A stretch of DNA of 64,000 bases from Reticulitermes lucifugus (lineage: Eukaryota > Arthropoda > Insecta > Blattodea > Rhinotermitidae): assembly GCA_026260175.1 (NCBI GenBank), contig JAKCWW010001676.1:259-64258 (forward strand). Reading direction: 5' to 3'. Both the position numbers and the translations under genes were made by a program. Shown here piece by piece: positions 1 through 10,905 of this stretch. Every line of letters starts with the position of its first letter. Position 1 is the stretch's first letter. Under the pieces are notes generated by a model. It was not told where the DNA came from and did no database searches. It saw only the letters and a program-made list of their open reading frames with translations.

Positions 1-555
1 TCTGAAAGTCCGAGACCTTCGGGGCACCTCAAAACTTAAATGTAGAAAACCAATTTTTCGCACATACCTTAGTGGCATAATAAAGCAGCTTTTAAGCACT
101 ATTCCATAACGGAAATTTAAAAAAGTGTAAAAACCATACATTTTCACTCCACCCTACTGCTCACTCTTTCGGTCTGTCCTATGGTACAAGATCTGTAATA
201 TTCTATAATCTCTAAAAGAAGATATTTTAAAAAATCAATGCCCATTTGTCATAAGGCGATGTAGACAGTGATTAATAGAAGGAATAGTCCGCGTGCTCAG
301 CTGTGATGGGAGTTTATAAAGACCGTTGAATTGTCTTCTGCGAAGAGAATTAAAAAACAATACGCGTCTGTCGAAACTCCTCCACTTACTTTAAGCAATG
401 TATCTAGAAAAAAAAAATTAAACTCAATATATAATAAACATTTCCCCATACACCTCAGAATTTTCTCTTTTAATGTGTTCTCTGCTACCTTAATTGCTTA
501 ACACTGTGATCAGTCTCGTTTATTTGGTCATGTTTCAGTGTTTATTCGGTAAGCT
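1..555. other. Unassigned AT-rich stretch
   Basis: I see no open frame of note, no tandem array and no recognisable repeat here. The region is AT-rich with short A and T runs, as in most of the window. Confidence 0.5.
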
Positions 556-559
556 GCAC

Positions 560-740
560 ATTTGTCACCTCACATGCTGCGGCCTATCAATTGATGAAGT
601 ATGTGAAGTTGAAAATGAATGGGCAAGGGCCAGGTGGGCGTAAATAATCCACAATCTGGTAATGTTGTGCTAGTGCTTTACTGGGATTTGAACTCGCAAC
701 CCTCATTTGCATGTTATAGAACGGCATTGCATGAATGCGC
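560..740 (-). repeat. Possible SINE-like remnant with tRNA-type B box
   Basis: Read on the minus strand, positions about 690-712 give GCGAGTTCAAATCCCAG, which fits the RNA polymerase III B box (GWTCRANNC). The A box is not clear. Downstream on the minus strand the sequence becomes CCTGGCCCTTGCCC-like, which resembles SINE body sequence. No other copy was recognised in the window, so the assignment rests on the B box alone. Confidence 0.35.
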
Positions 741-744
741 AGGA

Positions 745-2435
745 GTGTTATTTAAAGTAAGTCAGGCATAAGGATCCACAGGACAGTGACAGAGAGATAT
801 GGGCACGGTCTGCCCGATATATTCCCAAAGCTTTCTCGGTTCTGTATGACATATGGCGTACACTGAAGGCTTGTGACAAAAATATACGAATTTAAAATAT
901 TGCTGTTCAGACGCATATAGGCCTATTTAAGGAGGAAGAAAAATATTGCCATTGTTTTATCCATGTTGGATATAGTAGGCCTGGGTTTTGTTATATCTCA
1001 TAGGATTTTATCTGCCAATAAAATGATGTAACTTTGTTCCTATGTTGGAAAATTTGATAGCTATAACTTAGCTTGATATATAGGCGTCGACTAAGCGCTT
1101 CAGAGCCTGGTAGGTTTCTAAGTCTTATTAAAGTGTCGTTTTGCGACAACATGTTTTCCTGATCCATTACAAAGATAACAACACAGATAATAAGTCAGAA
1201 AATGTGTTTTATATGGGTACACGTTTCATTTTGTGGAAGAAAATACAAAGGGAAGTAAAGAACAAAATGTGTAAAACATTGAATTTTTTGTCGTGTTTGG
1301 AAATCTTGAAAGGAAAATATATCTATATATGGACTAAACAATTAATCAACTCGATATAAATGGAAATCTGGGTACATTGTAGTAGTCATATGCTAGTGTA
1401 TCGTAAATAATTTATAGATAAAGCGAAGGAATTTGAAGGGAAGCGAATGAAGAAGTTATGGTCTAATGAATTCTAATTTTGTGAATGGTATATGAACCAG
1501 AGAGAGTCGAATAGGTTAGAATTGGTTTTGAATTGAATTTATTTATATTCCACATATTCTGCATAGTACAAGAAATTGGTTGCTGGTAAAGAATGGATTG
1601 GAAAGAATAGGGAAGGAAATTTTCATACTTAATTTGCAGTATTATTCCGGAATTTGATTGGATGCACTGAGAAAAGCCGCGAGACATCCGAAAATAGTGT
1701 CAAGGCCAAGTTTCGAGACGGGTACATTCCAAATGTCTCCAGCGGTACCGCTTGAGCTAGTGCTACGTGAAAGGCATTGTCGCAGAAAAAGTGGTATTTG
1801 GTACAGCATGGCGACACGGAATACTGTAACATGGTAACATGCTCAGAGCACTTGCGAAAAACACGGTAGATATATAAAGCAACAAATTAGTTTTTTCGAA
1901 GTTAACTTTCTTACTTGATGAGATCGAATAATTTTCGATATTGTCAAATCCTGAAGCAGCATTATAAGGCTCGATGATACTCGCGAGACTTCAACATATT
2001 CTTAATTAAAACAACAATGACGCTATTGTTACTACACATCTCTCTTGTGTAGAGGAAGCATTGTTGTAACCTTTATATCCTTGCATCTCTTCAGTACGAA
2101 GCACAAGTTTACATGCACGACACACAGCACTATCTTCAGTTAGCACAGGAAAGGCCCCGAACGCGTTGAACAAACCTTTAGAAGAGAAAAAATGAAGGAG
2201 GGTAGTGATGTTTAGTACCCTTTCTCTTTGGTCCTTACATATATTTCTGTTTTATACCTTTCTATTCTGTCGCATATTTTAATTTTTATTCCTCTGCTTC
2301 CTCTCTTTTTTTTCAACCTTCAAACTTTATTTTCTTCCGCTCCATTTTTCTTTGTGAGAATTTGTAAAGTTATGTTGTAAAATATGAAGAATATACACCT
2401 CGTTTATCTAATGACATTTAAATAAATAATACTAC
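745..2435. other. Unassigned stretch
   Basis: Short open frames of 67-74 codons occur on both strands (1141-1359 plus; 1463-1687 and 1629-1832 minus). None shows a recognisable domain and their composition matches the surrounding DNA. I see no repeat or regulatory structure I can support. Confidence 0.5.
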
Positions 2436-2545
2436 CGTTCTGAAGATGGAGGCAGTAGTTTCTTTCGAAACACTGATATCCATTTACCAAAGACTACGCC
2501 ATATATCAGAATGTCGTAATATGAAAATCAGAGGTTCCTTGAACT
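2436..2545 (+). repeat. Dispersed repeat, hammerhead-like family B
   Basis: The core starts with CTGAAGA at 2440-2446, followed by TGGAGGCAG and then CGAAACACTG near 2466-2475. Translated from 2446 it begins MEAVVSFETLISIYQ, which closely parallels MEAA-SET-VNIYQTTR-type strings that I recall as a very common repeat-derived peptide in cockroach sequence. Related loci in this window are at 30739 (plus) and 54909 (minus). The open frame continues to 2640 by chance and is not a gene. I could not find target duplications or an inverted arm here. Confidence 0.5.
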
Positions 2546-3430
2546 TCATTTTCTTGCCTGTAAAGCGGACCAATGTACAGCGGGATGTGGGAAATATGAA
2601 TCCAGACCGAGTATTTACGTTCAAAACTATTTACTTATAGTCCTTTTAACATTGCGTGCCAAATTTGAGTAGGAGTTCATTTTTTACTCGATAAATTAAT
2701 TTCTTTTATCCAAAATTATTTCCGTGGCGATGGAAAAAAAACGATCAATCAGGGCTGCAGATATTTTATTTGGCGGCTTGATAATTTCTCGTATGTATAA
2801 CCCAAGCATTTAGGCAAATCTAGGTAACAGGTACATGGCCGTAAGCACTATGTCGTGTCGTTACATATTACGGCAGGAAAACATTTAAAATGAAAGTCAC
2901 TTTCATTTTAACGGATTATGATATTGGAAAATATAATATACAGCTCTATTCAATAACTGCATGGCACATAGGACTTTATGAACAACTGATATTTATTCAA
3001 CTAACCAAGAAATTTTCGCTCTTGGCGTGGAGTTATTGCATTAGTGTTTCACAACTGCTAGTATTTAGACCACACACATCAAACTTCAGTGCCCTATATA
3101 GGGTATTTATTAAACCTATGCAAGTTATATGATGCAGAAGCAACGAATCAAGGAGGAATGAATTATAAACGCTGAGGTTTCTGAGGGTTTCAGTTATTGT
3201 AAGAATTAGATAATAAAAACAAATACGAAGATACTACACGTCGAAATGCAGCCTGGTAATTAAGCTGTTCGCTATTCCCAGATCTCATTAGGAGCGTTTA
3301 TGCTTTCAGTGCAGCACGCTTTGATACCCAATATTTCCGCTCTTGTTAACATATCTATGTGTAATAGACATTCTCAAAGGTAAGTTAACTCTGCCCTTTA
3401 GTTGAACGAATTAAGAGATGACTTGATAAC
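2546..3430. other. Unassigned stretch
   Basis: An open frame at 2890-3132 (80 codons) has no recognisable domain. I see nothing else that I can support. Confidence 0.45.
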
Positions 3431-3434
3431 ATGA

Positions 3435-3530
3435 TAACTGGAGACTGAAATACCCGAGGCTCGAACCTGAGTCGGGCATTGTCGTGGGACTCGCAGCAGC
3501 AGATTGAATCATTCCCATCATCTTCAGTCC
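3435..3530 (-). repeat. Weak SINE-like remnant (B box only)
   Basis: On the minus strand the segment reads GACTCAGGTTCGAGCCTCGG near 3450-3470, containing GGTTCGAGCC, a good match to a polymerase III B box. The expected A box about 35-45 nt upstream is not recognisable, and there is no second copy in the window. Confidence 0.3.
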
Positions 3531-4118
3531 CTTGAGTTCCTTGCTTTCTTTTCTTTCCTCCTGCGGGAATTCCTCCTTCGTTGATATATCCTAGTTTTCA
3601 GAACTGCTCTGTACTACTGACTGTAAAAACATGATACTTATAGCACAGCTCTCAGTTTACAGAATTGTGTTATTAACACACAAAAGTCAGTCTTCATTGG
3701 CTTTAACATTATGGCGCAAAGCTGTTTTGTGCTTTGGTAGGGAAAGTCTACCCTTCACACAGAAACACGAATACTTTCGCTATAGAATTTCTACGACGAG
3801 CCCCTATATGAATTCTACATAGTTAGGTCATGCAATATGTACCGACAGTGTTTTACTTCCAGGTGTCAGAGTGGGATTGTGTGAGGTGGTGATTACGTTG
3901 TGAACTTGAGATTTTGGCCCGGATTTGCTGAATGATTGCACGAATATTCTTAATAAGTGTCTCAGTAGAGATTCGAAAGTGAAATCTGTTGGGCATTTGG
4001 TTAGGTGTGATTGAGCGAGTTTTCCAGTATCATTTATGGAGGTGAAGGCACTAGTTCTTTAAGAAATTTGGCCGTTTAGGGGCTTTGGCGAATCTATTGC
4101 GAGAAGCGATAATTAGCT
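3531..4118. other. Unassigned stretch
   Basis: A 63-codon open frame at 3631-3822 is unrecognised. The rest lies upstream of the LINE 3' end; more decayed LINE coding sequence could be hidden here, but I cannot see it. Confidence 0.4.
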
Positions 4119-4119
4119 T

Positions 4120-4723
4120 TGTCGTGTACTGCATGTACCTTCTGTGAGATCTTCCACAATACAGAGAGGTGTATATTATTCATCTGTTAAAATATTTAAT
4201 CACCTTCCACAAAATATTTCAAAACGTCATAACAATATACATATTTTTAAGACTATGTTAAGGAATTATCTTGTTAAGAATGCTTTTTATTATATTGATG
4301 AATTTCTTTCTAAAGATTGTAATAGTTAACCAGCAACAAACAATTTTTCAACTGCTGTTGCACTCCTTTTATAGTTCATTATTATTAGCAATTAGTATTC
4401 TGTGTATGTCCTTTTATTCTACTTAATTTTCAAAAGTTGACTTGTTATTATTTATTGTAATCCGTATATTTACCTTGTCTTAGTGAGTGAGTATGAATTC
4501 TCTTGTTATTTACAGTGTTTTACTAATTTCATGTAACTTTGTATCTCATTTGTATCTCAGTGTTTTGACTTGGTTGCATATTGCAATCTACTCTGTTCTT
4601 GACGAATTCCATATCCTATCTCACTTACGTGGATGTTGGATCGGTGAATGTATATGTGTATGTATTTATGTATGTATGAATGTATGTATGTATTTATGTA
4701 TGTATGTATGTATGTATGTATGT
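4120..4723 (+). mobile_element. LINE 3' end: ORF2 C-terminus, 3' UTR and TATG tail
   Basis: In-frame sequence from about 4120 reads LHVPSVRSSTIQRG and continues VYYSSVKIFNHLPQNIS, ending at a stop at 4327-4329. This 'GVYYxGIKIFNxLP...IK' block followed by 'FK..L.NYL...FY..DEF' is the characteristic C-terminal end of ORF2 of many insect non-LTR retrotransposons (Jockey/CR1-like; clade not assigned). The reverse transcriptase and endonuclease domains are absent, so the copy is strongly 5'-truncated or the upstream part has decayed; an in-frame stop lies just upstream, around 4114. About 320 bp of probable 3' UTR follow, and the element appears to end in the (TATG)n tract at 4648-4723, a typical simple-repeat tail for such elements. 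Being truncated, it has no expected activity. Confidence 0.7.
4648..4723 (+). repeat. Tetranucleotide microsatellite (TATG)n
   Basis: Imperfect tandem TATG/TGTA units run through this interval, with interruptions of the form TATTTATG. It probably began as the 3' tail of the LINE copy that ends here and then expanded. Long open frames on both strands in this area are produced by the repeat. Confidence 0.85.
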
Positions 4724-4724
4724 G

Positions 4725-7450
4725 TCTTTCGTCTCTCCATCCCTCTGTCTCTCCGCCCTCTTGGAACGACTAGACAGCCAATGCACGAATTTAGTCTGAA
4801 AATGAGCAAGAATTTGCGTTGAAAATGATATTGATGATTTTTACCAATATTTGTGTACATATTACAACTTTGTTTAATACTAGACAGAAATAACAGAAAC
4901 TTTACGCGATGAAATGTGCACATTTATATCTACTTTGGTTACTAACGTTGCCATAGTTACTGTTGTTGCTAATATCACTATTGATTTTCTGTTAACGCTG
5001 TTGCAAGCGTTCTATCGTTATTATGATTGCTTTTGTTAATAACTTAACTAATGCTCTTACGACTCGTTTAACACTTTGTTCACCAAGTTTATCCACTTTC
5101 CTTGGTTACGGTTACGATAAGGCGCCCGAAGTATTTAGCTGTTTCTATATCTTTCCGGATCGGTGCAGTATCCAAGACACCCGATCGAAAGCAACATATC
5201 AGGTAATTCCATTATATCAATCTGTTTGTATCTCTAATTAACAAACTAAGATTATAAGTGTTAATAAGTGACTAGTGGACTGAGTTTCAGTTCTTCTTGC
5301 TTTCTGATGACGTTTCACAGGAGAGAACTCTATGTACCGTTCCAGTTTAGTGCTAAATGAATATTTCGTATTCGCGTGGCCGACAGTGGCGGTTATTCTG
5401 ATGTGGTTTTGCTTGAACCTTGCCTCTGGAATAGCGGATCTACAGCATGCTATGGCAAACTTTTCACAAGCAACATCATAATTTACAGGTCAGTGTGGTT
5501 TGGTAAATCATGGAACTGAAATATTTACTTCTATTTCAGTTGGCTTAAACTTCATAATACTGATGAAACTGACATGCAGATGTCATATTTTTTATTGCGA
5601 AATCATCCTGCGTTTAGGTAATTCTTATACAATTAATGTGTTTGAAATGAAAAATTGGTATAGAAAGAAGAGGTAATAGAAAGAAAAGAGAAAATGGGGA
5701 ACTTCTCAAATTTTACATTTAAGTAAATTTTTTAGTTCAGTAAATTAAAACAATAGGAGAGGCAAACGCCACATAGCAATCCTGGGAAGCTAATGAAGTA
5801 TATATAGAACGAAGGTTCAAAGAAAGATGCCACTTGATTCTAAATCAATGTTTGAAGGTCAAAATTAAAATGATTTGAAATAATTATAGTAGAAGGATTT
5901 CACGACAAAGGTGAACTTCGTGTTTCATAAAACTGTGTCACTCCCAAAATTTCATGAAAGAACTAACACCATGGAATTATCGGCTGTTAGCGATATGTCA
6001 CGAAAGTACTTAAGTCGTTACAGACAATAGGCAGTAAATAGATATATCAGTAATTGTTAGTTTCTGTGTGTAAAGAGTTAGCTCGAGCATGAAGCGGATA
6101 GCTATTTGGTCAGAGTTCAGAAAGGGGGAAAGCATAGTTTGGAAGCACGGTGTTAAAATATGTCATAAATGTACATGAGTGTTGTAACTATACAGTGAGT
6201 AAGGTGACTTGATTTGACAGGCAATGATCAGGTTGATCCTTATTTACATAAAAAACCAAATAACAATATATGTCTGTTTATTTGGCCAATCTATATTTCA
6301 TATGTTTATTTGAATGAGATTGTTACTATAAACATAAAACGGATTTAAATGTATTCTGCTATGTACGCACTTAGACACCACGTTAAATACCGCATAAACA
6401 TCCCAATTGGCACGAAGCGATAAGCTAATAATTGTCTACATCTCAACGCAAGGAATCCTGTATATCTATTAATAATACTTTTTAGGTGAAACTTAAAAAT
6501 AAGGACGTTTGTGAAATTGTGGATTAAATTTACTTGGCCCAAAGCAGAGGAAAGTGATGGGCTCTTTTGAAGACAGTGTTGAACCTCATGTTTCCATAAA
6601 CGCAGAGAATTTCTGGACTACATAAAAAATAATTAAGTTCACTAACAGAATTAGTGATTACTCAAAACGGTGGAAGAATGGCTGTCATTGACAGGCGTAG
6701 CTGGATGAACGTGATATGGGAGTGGAGAAAATAGTTTTTACTTGCATGTGATTACAGCAATGGCTTAGAATAAACTGTAGACCTGGTACAGGATAGAAGT
6801 TGCATGTTTTCTTCTCTCATAGTACATACACTGTACATGTATTTGCCTTTTCGAAAATCTTGTTCTGCCCAACTCGTGGTGCGCACCAGTGCACAGACAT
6901 TCAGCTACTGCAGTGCGCTAGGGTTGTCCAAACAAATCGACTTTGTTTTCTGTATCACAATTAGAATATGGCGCTGAAACCGCTGTGAAGAATCTTAATT
7001 TTATAGATCAGTGAATTGGAAAATATTCTTACGAAATTCCGTGCGGTATGTCTAGTTGGTGTGCCTGTTGAAATGCGACAAATCTGTGTAAATCATTTGA
7101 ATAATTTTGGACATCTGAGATTACGGGTGTCGTTTGCAGTAACTTACATCATCGTAGGCAAGTCAGCGTTTCAAAGCATACATGCTCCTCCAACATATTT
7201 CCATGCAATGACGTGGGGAATGAATCTTGTACATTGTGGAATATTTTCGACATTGTGAAAATAATCCAATAATAGTATTAACCAGTGACAACAAACAAGA
7301 AACAATTACATCATCCTTTATCGGCATTCACAACATAAGAATTTTACATGTTCAAGATTTTGCAAAACAGTCCAGACAAACAAAAACGGATTCCTAGACA
7401 AGCTACATAAACATACATCAAAGCACAACCCCCGGCACTTTACAACCCAG
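4725..7450. other. Unassigned 2.7-kb stretch
   Basis: Open frames at 5023-5241, 6345-6542 (minus) and 7016-7258 are 65-80 codons with no recognisable domains or flanking splice context that I would defend. No inverted repeats, tandem arrays or SINE heads were found. Confidence 0.45.
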
Positions 7451-7453
7451 GGT

Positions 7454-7508
7454 CTGTGTGTTTGCTGCTTGTTAGAAGGGTACTCCTTCTAACAAGCAGC
7501 ACACACAG
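7454..7508. repeat. Perfect hairpin, 24-bp arms with 2-nt bulge
   Basis: The left arm CTGTGTGT (7454-7461), a 2-nt bulge and GCTGCTTGTTAGAAGG (7464-7479) pair with CCTTCTAACAAGCAGC (7485-7500) and ACACACAG (7501-7508). The loop is 5 nt. This is far longer than expected by chance. It could be a fold-back end of a small DNA transposon, a template-switch (snap-back) event, or a remnant of the inverted-arm elements seen elsewhere in the window. No target duplication was found. Confidence 0.8.
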
Positions 7509-7509
7509 C

Positions 7510-7800
7510 CAGGATACGAAAACCAGCTCCATAACAATAAGAATTAAATAAATAAATATATATATTTACACCTCATGCTAGCTTAACAACGGATTTATTC
7601 TGCACGTCTTCTTACGCCTACACACCAAATAGACGCCGCTATTCATGAAAACAGGAACTAATAACAAGACAGATTTTACTTAAATGTCTGAATACTTCAA
7701 TTTTAAATTAGTTTTAAACAAATTTTAAATGTTATCTATATGCATTGTACAAGATAAAGAGATCTTATTCTAACCCAAAACGAAATTTGCAGTTGTAATT
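7510..7800. other. Unassigned AT-rich stretch
   Basis: Nothing recognisable other than AT-rich sequence, including a short alternating TA tract near 7553-7565. Confidence 0.45.
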
Positions 7801-7804
7801 TTGG

Positions 7805-7870
7805 TTTTATGTGCATGAGTGGCCTGAGGATGACAATATAATCTGTCGAAATATGCAGCCACATGATACG
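7805..7870 (+). repeat. Hammerhead-like core, locus 7.8 kb
   Basis: CTGAGGA lies at 7824-7830, followed by one T, then a hairpin GACA (7832-7835) / TGTC (7844-7847), then GAAATATG (7848-7855). This is the layout of the other cores in the window. The sequences just outside, CATGAGTGGC and GCCACATG, are complementary apart from a 2-nt bulge and would form an outer helix. The palindrome after GAA is ATAT and the next base is G, which would not fit a hammerhead cleavage site, so this copy is probably degenerate. An open frame of 101 codons on the minus strand crosses it and is not a gene. Confidence 0.5.
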
Positions 7871-9250
7871 ATATAAGTAGTTGTGTTGTGTAAGTAACTC
7901 TTTTATGACTTGTAGAAACACAAGGAGATATCTAAGATAAAAAAGAAGTAGTATCCATTTCGTTTTTCCTAACGCAGATAAATACGTTATTAATATGAGG
8001 ATAATTTTAGGATTTTCGTTCATTGAAGTTTTAAATAGCAAGCTTGGGACTTCCTACCATCGAGGAAACTAGGATTCTGATGAACTTATTCCACAGGTCT
8101 TTGCCGTCAATGATTCGCTTCTATGGACAGAAAAGTTCTCTGACTTCATTCCTTTTATTTTATAGACGTCCATTATTCTGTCATTTCGTTTGTCATCCGA
8201 TGTCGCTCTCTTATTCTTCTTGATTCTAAAGGTGACCCTCTTTGTTATCTCAAAAATGTTCAGCACACATTTTATTTTATGGTCTTTTGTTCTCTGTACT
8301 TTCAATGATGTCCTTATATAGAGAATTTGATTTATATTTTTATCTGCTATTTTCAAATTTCTCACAAAAATCACCTCGAAAACTCGCATATTTTTTCCGT
8401 AAATGCAATGTACGAAGTACTCGTACATGAGTTAACTCCAAGTAGAGGGGGATTTTTTTGATTATCTTCATTTAAGTGTATATACATAACATTATTCTCG
8501 CACAGAGGGAATCAAGTATTACGGATTAAGAGCACTTATTTGGAAAGGAAGCATAAAATTTTATTTTTGCTTGAAATTAGACGTCACAACGAACATAAAA
8601 TGTGAAATAAAGTACGTGAGTCTGTAACTCAGTGCTTCTTTATAATTTTTGCTGCGTTTCCACTATCGGTATTGGGAATGTAAGTATCTGCACCGCATAT
8701 TCGTGTAATTATGAAGAAGGTTTACTAAGGCTTAGGCAGAAACCCTTGTACACGAAGTTATCTCTAAGCTAGCAGAAATTACGAAAATTCGAGGCAGGAA
8801 AACATGTACATTGGGTTCCACCTGTACAGCCATACTCTCTTAAAGGCCCGAAGTTATGACAGTAAACGTTAGAACAATGGTGAAAAGAGGACGAAATATC
8901 ATAGGATATGTTTGTATGTTGTGCCACGGTTTCCGAACATGCTAAATATCTGAGAGTTTTGAGTTTTAATTTTGGATTAGCTGTAGTCTATTCTCGAATT
9001 TGATGCCGTTTTACTCAGTCATTCTAGGGAAAATACCAAAATATACCTCAGATTTAGGACAAGCACTGCCTTCTGCATGCTTTCCAATTAATCAGTTTTA
9101 TGAATAAAAAATATTAGGCTAAATAATAATAGTAATAATATAAAACATCTTTTCGCTTGTTAAACTTATTTTTACAAGGAGGTTCTCGAGTACTTTAGTT
9201 GATTCCTATGGAAAAGTTTATTTTTTCTACGTCATTGTGTATACTCTGAG
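7871..9250. other. Unassigned stretch
   Basis: The longest open frame here is 119 codons on the minus strand (8069-8428). It is rich in Lys, Ile, Arg and Asn, but I recognise no domain. It overlaps an unrelated plus-strand frame and may be a chance product of AT-rich DNA. Confidence 0.4.
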
Positions 9251-9254
9251 ATTT

Positions 9255-9545
9255 TCAGGGTCTTCGCGCAAGCATAAAAGTGGTGCTGTATAGCTTATCA
9301 CCTAACCCAAAGTTGGCGGCTGCGCGTCCTGTAGTTCCCGGTTCCGATTTTCTTTCAGAATGACGGTAAACTCTCAGTCCCTCCCAAATTACGGAATAGT
9401 GCCTGATAATAAACAATGAGTTTTTCTGCATCCTATGCAATTCATAACGAGCAATCGCCCTTCGATCCGAAGATGTATAAAATATTCCTATTCTAAAGCC
9501 CCCTTGAACAACCTGAGAAGAATAGAGAGAAAGGCTGCCCATCGT
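9255..9545 (-). repeat. Possible dispersed repeat fragment
   Basis: The minus-strand open frame (95 codons) contains HYSVIWEGLR and further on ERKSEPGTTG. I recall a very similar string (HYPGICLEGLRKTTK...) from repeat-derived cockroach predictions. The element class is unknown to me; it may be a SINE or LINE 3' segment. It lies directly beside the inverted-repeat element at 9634-9867. Confidence 0.35.
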
Positions 9546-9621
9546 ACTTATCTATCATAGTTTATGTCATTCATTGTTTATCTGCCATGTGACGCTGAAT
9601 ATAGATGAGGGAATAGAAACG

Positions 9622-9879
9622 AAAATGAGTGTGAGATCTACGCTCTTCTGGGATATTACTCAGCTCGAGTGGCAAAACGTTACCGACGGTTCGGGACAAA
9701 GTATCTGTCCAATCTTCAAGGGTCAAGAAGTTCTTGACCTTCTTGACCCTTGAAGATTGGACAGATATGTTGTCCCGAATCGTCGCTAAAGGATTACCAC
9801 TAGAGTCTGCGTAATATCCCAGAAGAGCGTAGATCTCATCAACATCGCAGCGGAAGTCTGCAATCACAAAATGATTGTG
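9622..9879 (+). mobile_element. Penelope-like inverted-arm element (family A)
   Basis: Two arms of about 97 bp face outward: 9633-9729 and 9740-9837. They are inverted copies that share GAGATCTACGCTCTTCTGGG and the core region, with a 10-nt spacer. A 30-nt tail (about 9838-9867) follows the right arm. The flanks are AAAATGAGTGTG (9622-9633) and AAAATGATTGTG (9868-9879), a 12-bp direct repeat with one difference, read here as the target duplication. Each arm carries a hammerhead-like core: right arm 9749-9784, left arm 9685-9720 on the minus strand, each with a GGACA/TGTCC hairpin. The tail matches the tail of the element at 36613-36724. Arms plus tail plus duplication match the known organisation of Penelope-like element termini; no reverse transcriptase or endonuclease domain is present, so it is non-autonomous. 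Confidence 0.7.
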
Positions 9880-10115
9880 GTTTGATATTGGGGGTTGGGC
9901 GGTTGCGGGTCATTGTAAATTGTCCGTTAACTGTAAGAGACACCACAATGAAACTGCCAGACTCAGGATAAGGTTCACGTTAGATTAGATCACATTCTAC
10001 ATTATGAAGAAGGACGGCTTTCGATATTTTGCCAGACGATCCCGTGAAATCTTGAACATTAGTTATTAAATATTTACCATATCGAAAAATACGTCAGAAC
10101 TTGTTTCCCGCGAGG
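9880..10115. other. Unassigned spacer
   Basis: A short stretch between the inverted-arm element and the minisatellite. It contains TTGATATTGGGGGTTGGGCGGTTG but no structure I can name. Confidence 0.4.
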
Positions 10116-10370
10116 AAATGTGGATTGCAAGTGGTGCAAATAGCACACTACTGGAATAAATGTGGATTGCGAGTGGTGCAAATAGCAGACTACTGGAATA
10201 AATGTGGATTGCGAGTGGTGCAAATAGCAGACTACTGGAATAAATGTAGATTGCAAGTGGTGCAAATAGCAGACTACTGGAATAAATGTGGATTGCAAGT
10301 GGTGCAAATAGCAGACTACTGAAATAAATGTGGATTGCAAGTGGTGCAAATAGCACACTACTGGAATAAA
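10116..10370. repeat. Minisatellite, 42-bp unit, six copies
   Basis: Units start at 10116, 10158, 10200, 10242, 10284 and 10326, exactly 42 bp apart, with consensus beginning AAATGTGGATTGCRAGTGG. Copies differ at only a few positions: GCAAG/GCGAG, GCAGAC/GCACAC, GTGG/GTAG. The unit length is a multiple of three and lacks stops in several frames. This creates apparent repeat proteins on both strands (73, 96 and 101 codons) that should not be annotated as genes. The high similarity of units implies recent expansion or homogenisation. Confidence 0.95.
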
Positions 10371-10758
10371 AAACTGCAAAATTCTTCAGTCACAGAGGTA
10401 GAAATTAAAATGCGAGAAATGTAATAGTAAGAGCCTAATTTAAGTACTTGTTTCTATGGATGTGGATTTTGACCTATAAGCCCGTATATTTCAGCCAGCA
10501 ATTAAATATGCAAGGCAAATTATGTTTTATAAAAGTACATGCAATTAAAACATTAGTCCCTGAACTTAATTTCGCTTAGTTAATAGGAAGTGACGCCTCC
10601 TGGGGGCATGAAAATGAATACTCCTGTCACAAAAATTTGGAACATTTCTCGGTCTTTTGAATGGTCATCACATTTTTCAGAAGGATTCTTAATAATAACA
10701 TAATGAAACCAATAGGATATCATAACTTTATTCTTAATAACCTGAAGAGATGCGTCTT
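10371..10758. other. Unassigned stretch
   Basis: A 60-codon minus-strand frame (10580-10762) is unrecognised. Nothing else is visible. Confidence 0.4.
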
Positions 10759-10759
10759 T

Positions 10760-10905
10760 CATCTGTGTGTGTATGTGTTATGTGTCGAGATTGTGCCGTT
10801 TGGGCGAGCCCCGGTCTAAGGGGACTTGCCGAAATGTCTGAAAACAAGATTCATATATCCGGAATACAGAAAGCCTCGGGTCGCAATGGCATGTAGCGCC
10901 AGACA
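10760..10905 (+). repeat. Possible degenerate SINE 3' part (family of 25.99 kb)
   Basis: Segments GACTTGCCGAAATGTCTGAA (10823-10842) and GGCATGTAGCGCCAGACA (about 10888-10905) parallel GTCTTGCCGAATGTTG...GTCTGAA and GACTGTTGCTCCATGAAA in the SINE at 25995-26232, in the same order and similar spacing. The tRNA-like head is not visible, so this would be a 5'-truncated and diverged copy. Confidence 0.35.

Noticed and set aside
8069-8428. 119-codon Lys/Ile-rich frame on the minus strand
   Set aside because: No recognisable domain; overlaps an open frame on the other strand; length is not surprising in 64 kb of AT-rich DNA.
10116-10370. CRISPR-like array
   Set aside because: Units are contiguous with no unique spacers, and the organism is evidently eukaryotic.
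10066-10379. Repeat protein of about 100 residues with LFAPLAIHIY or VVCYLHHLQST units
   Set aside because: Both frames are produced by the 42-bp minisatellite; the opposite strand is open too, and there is no gene context.
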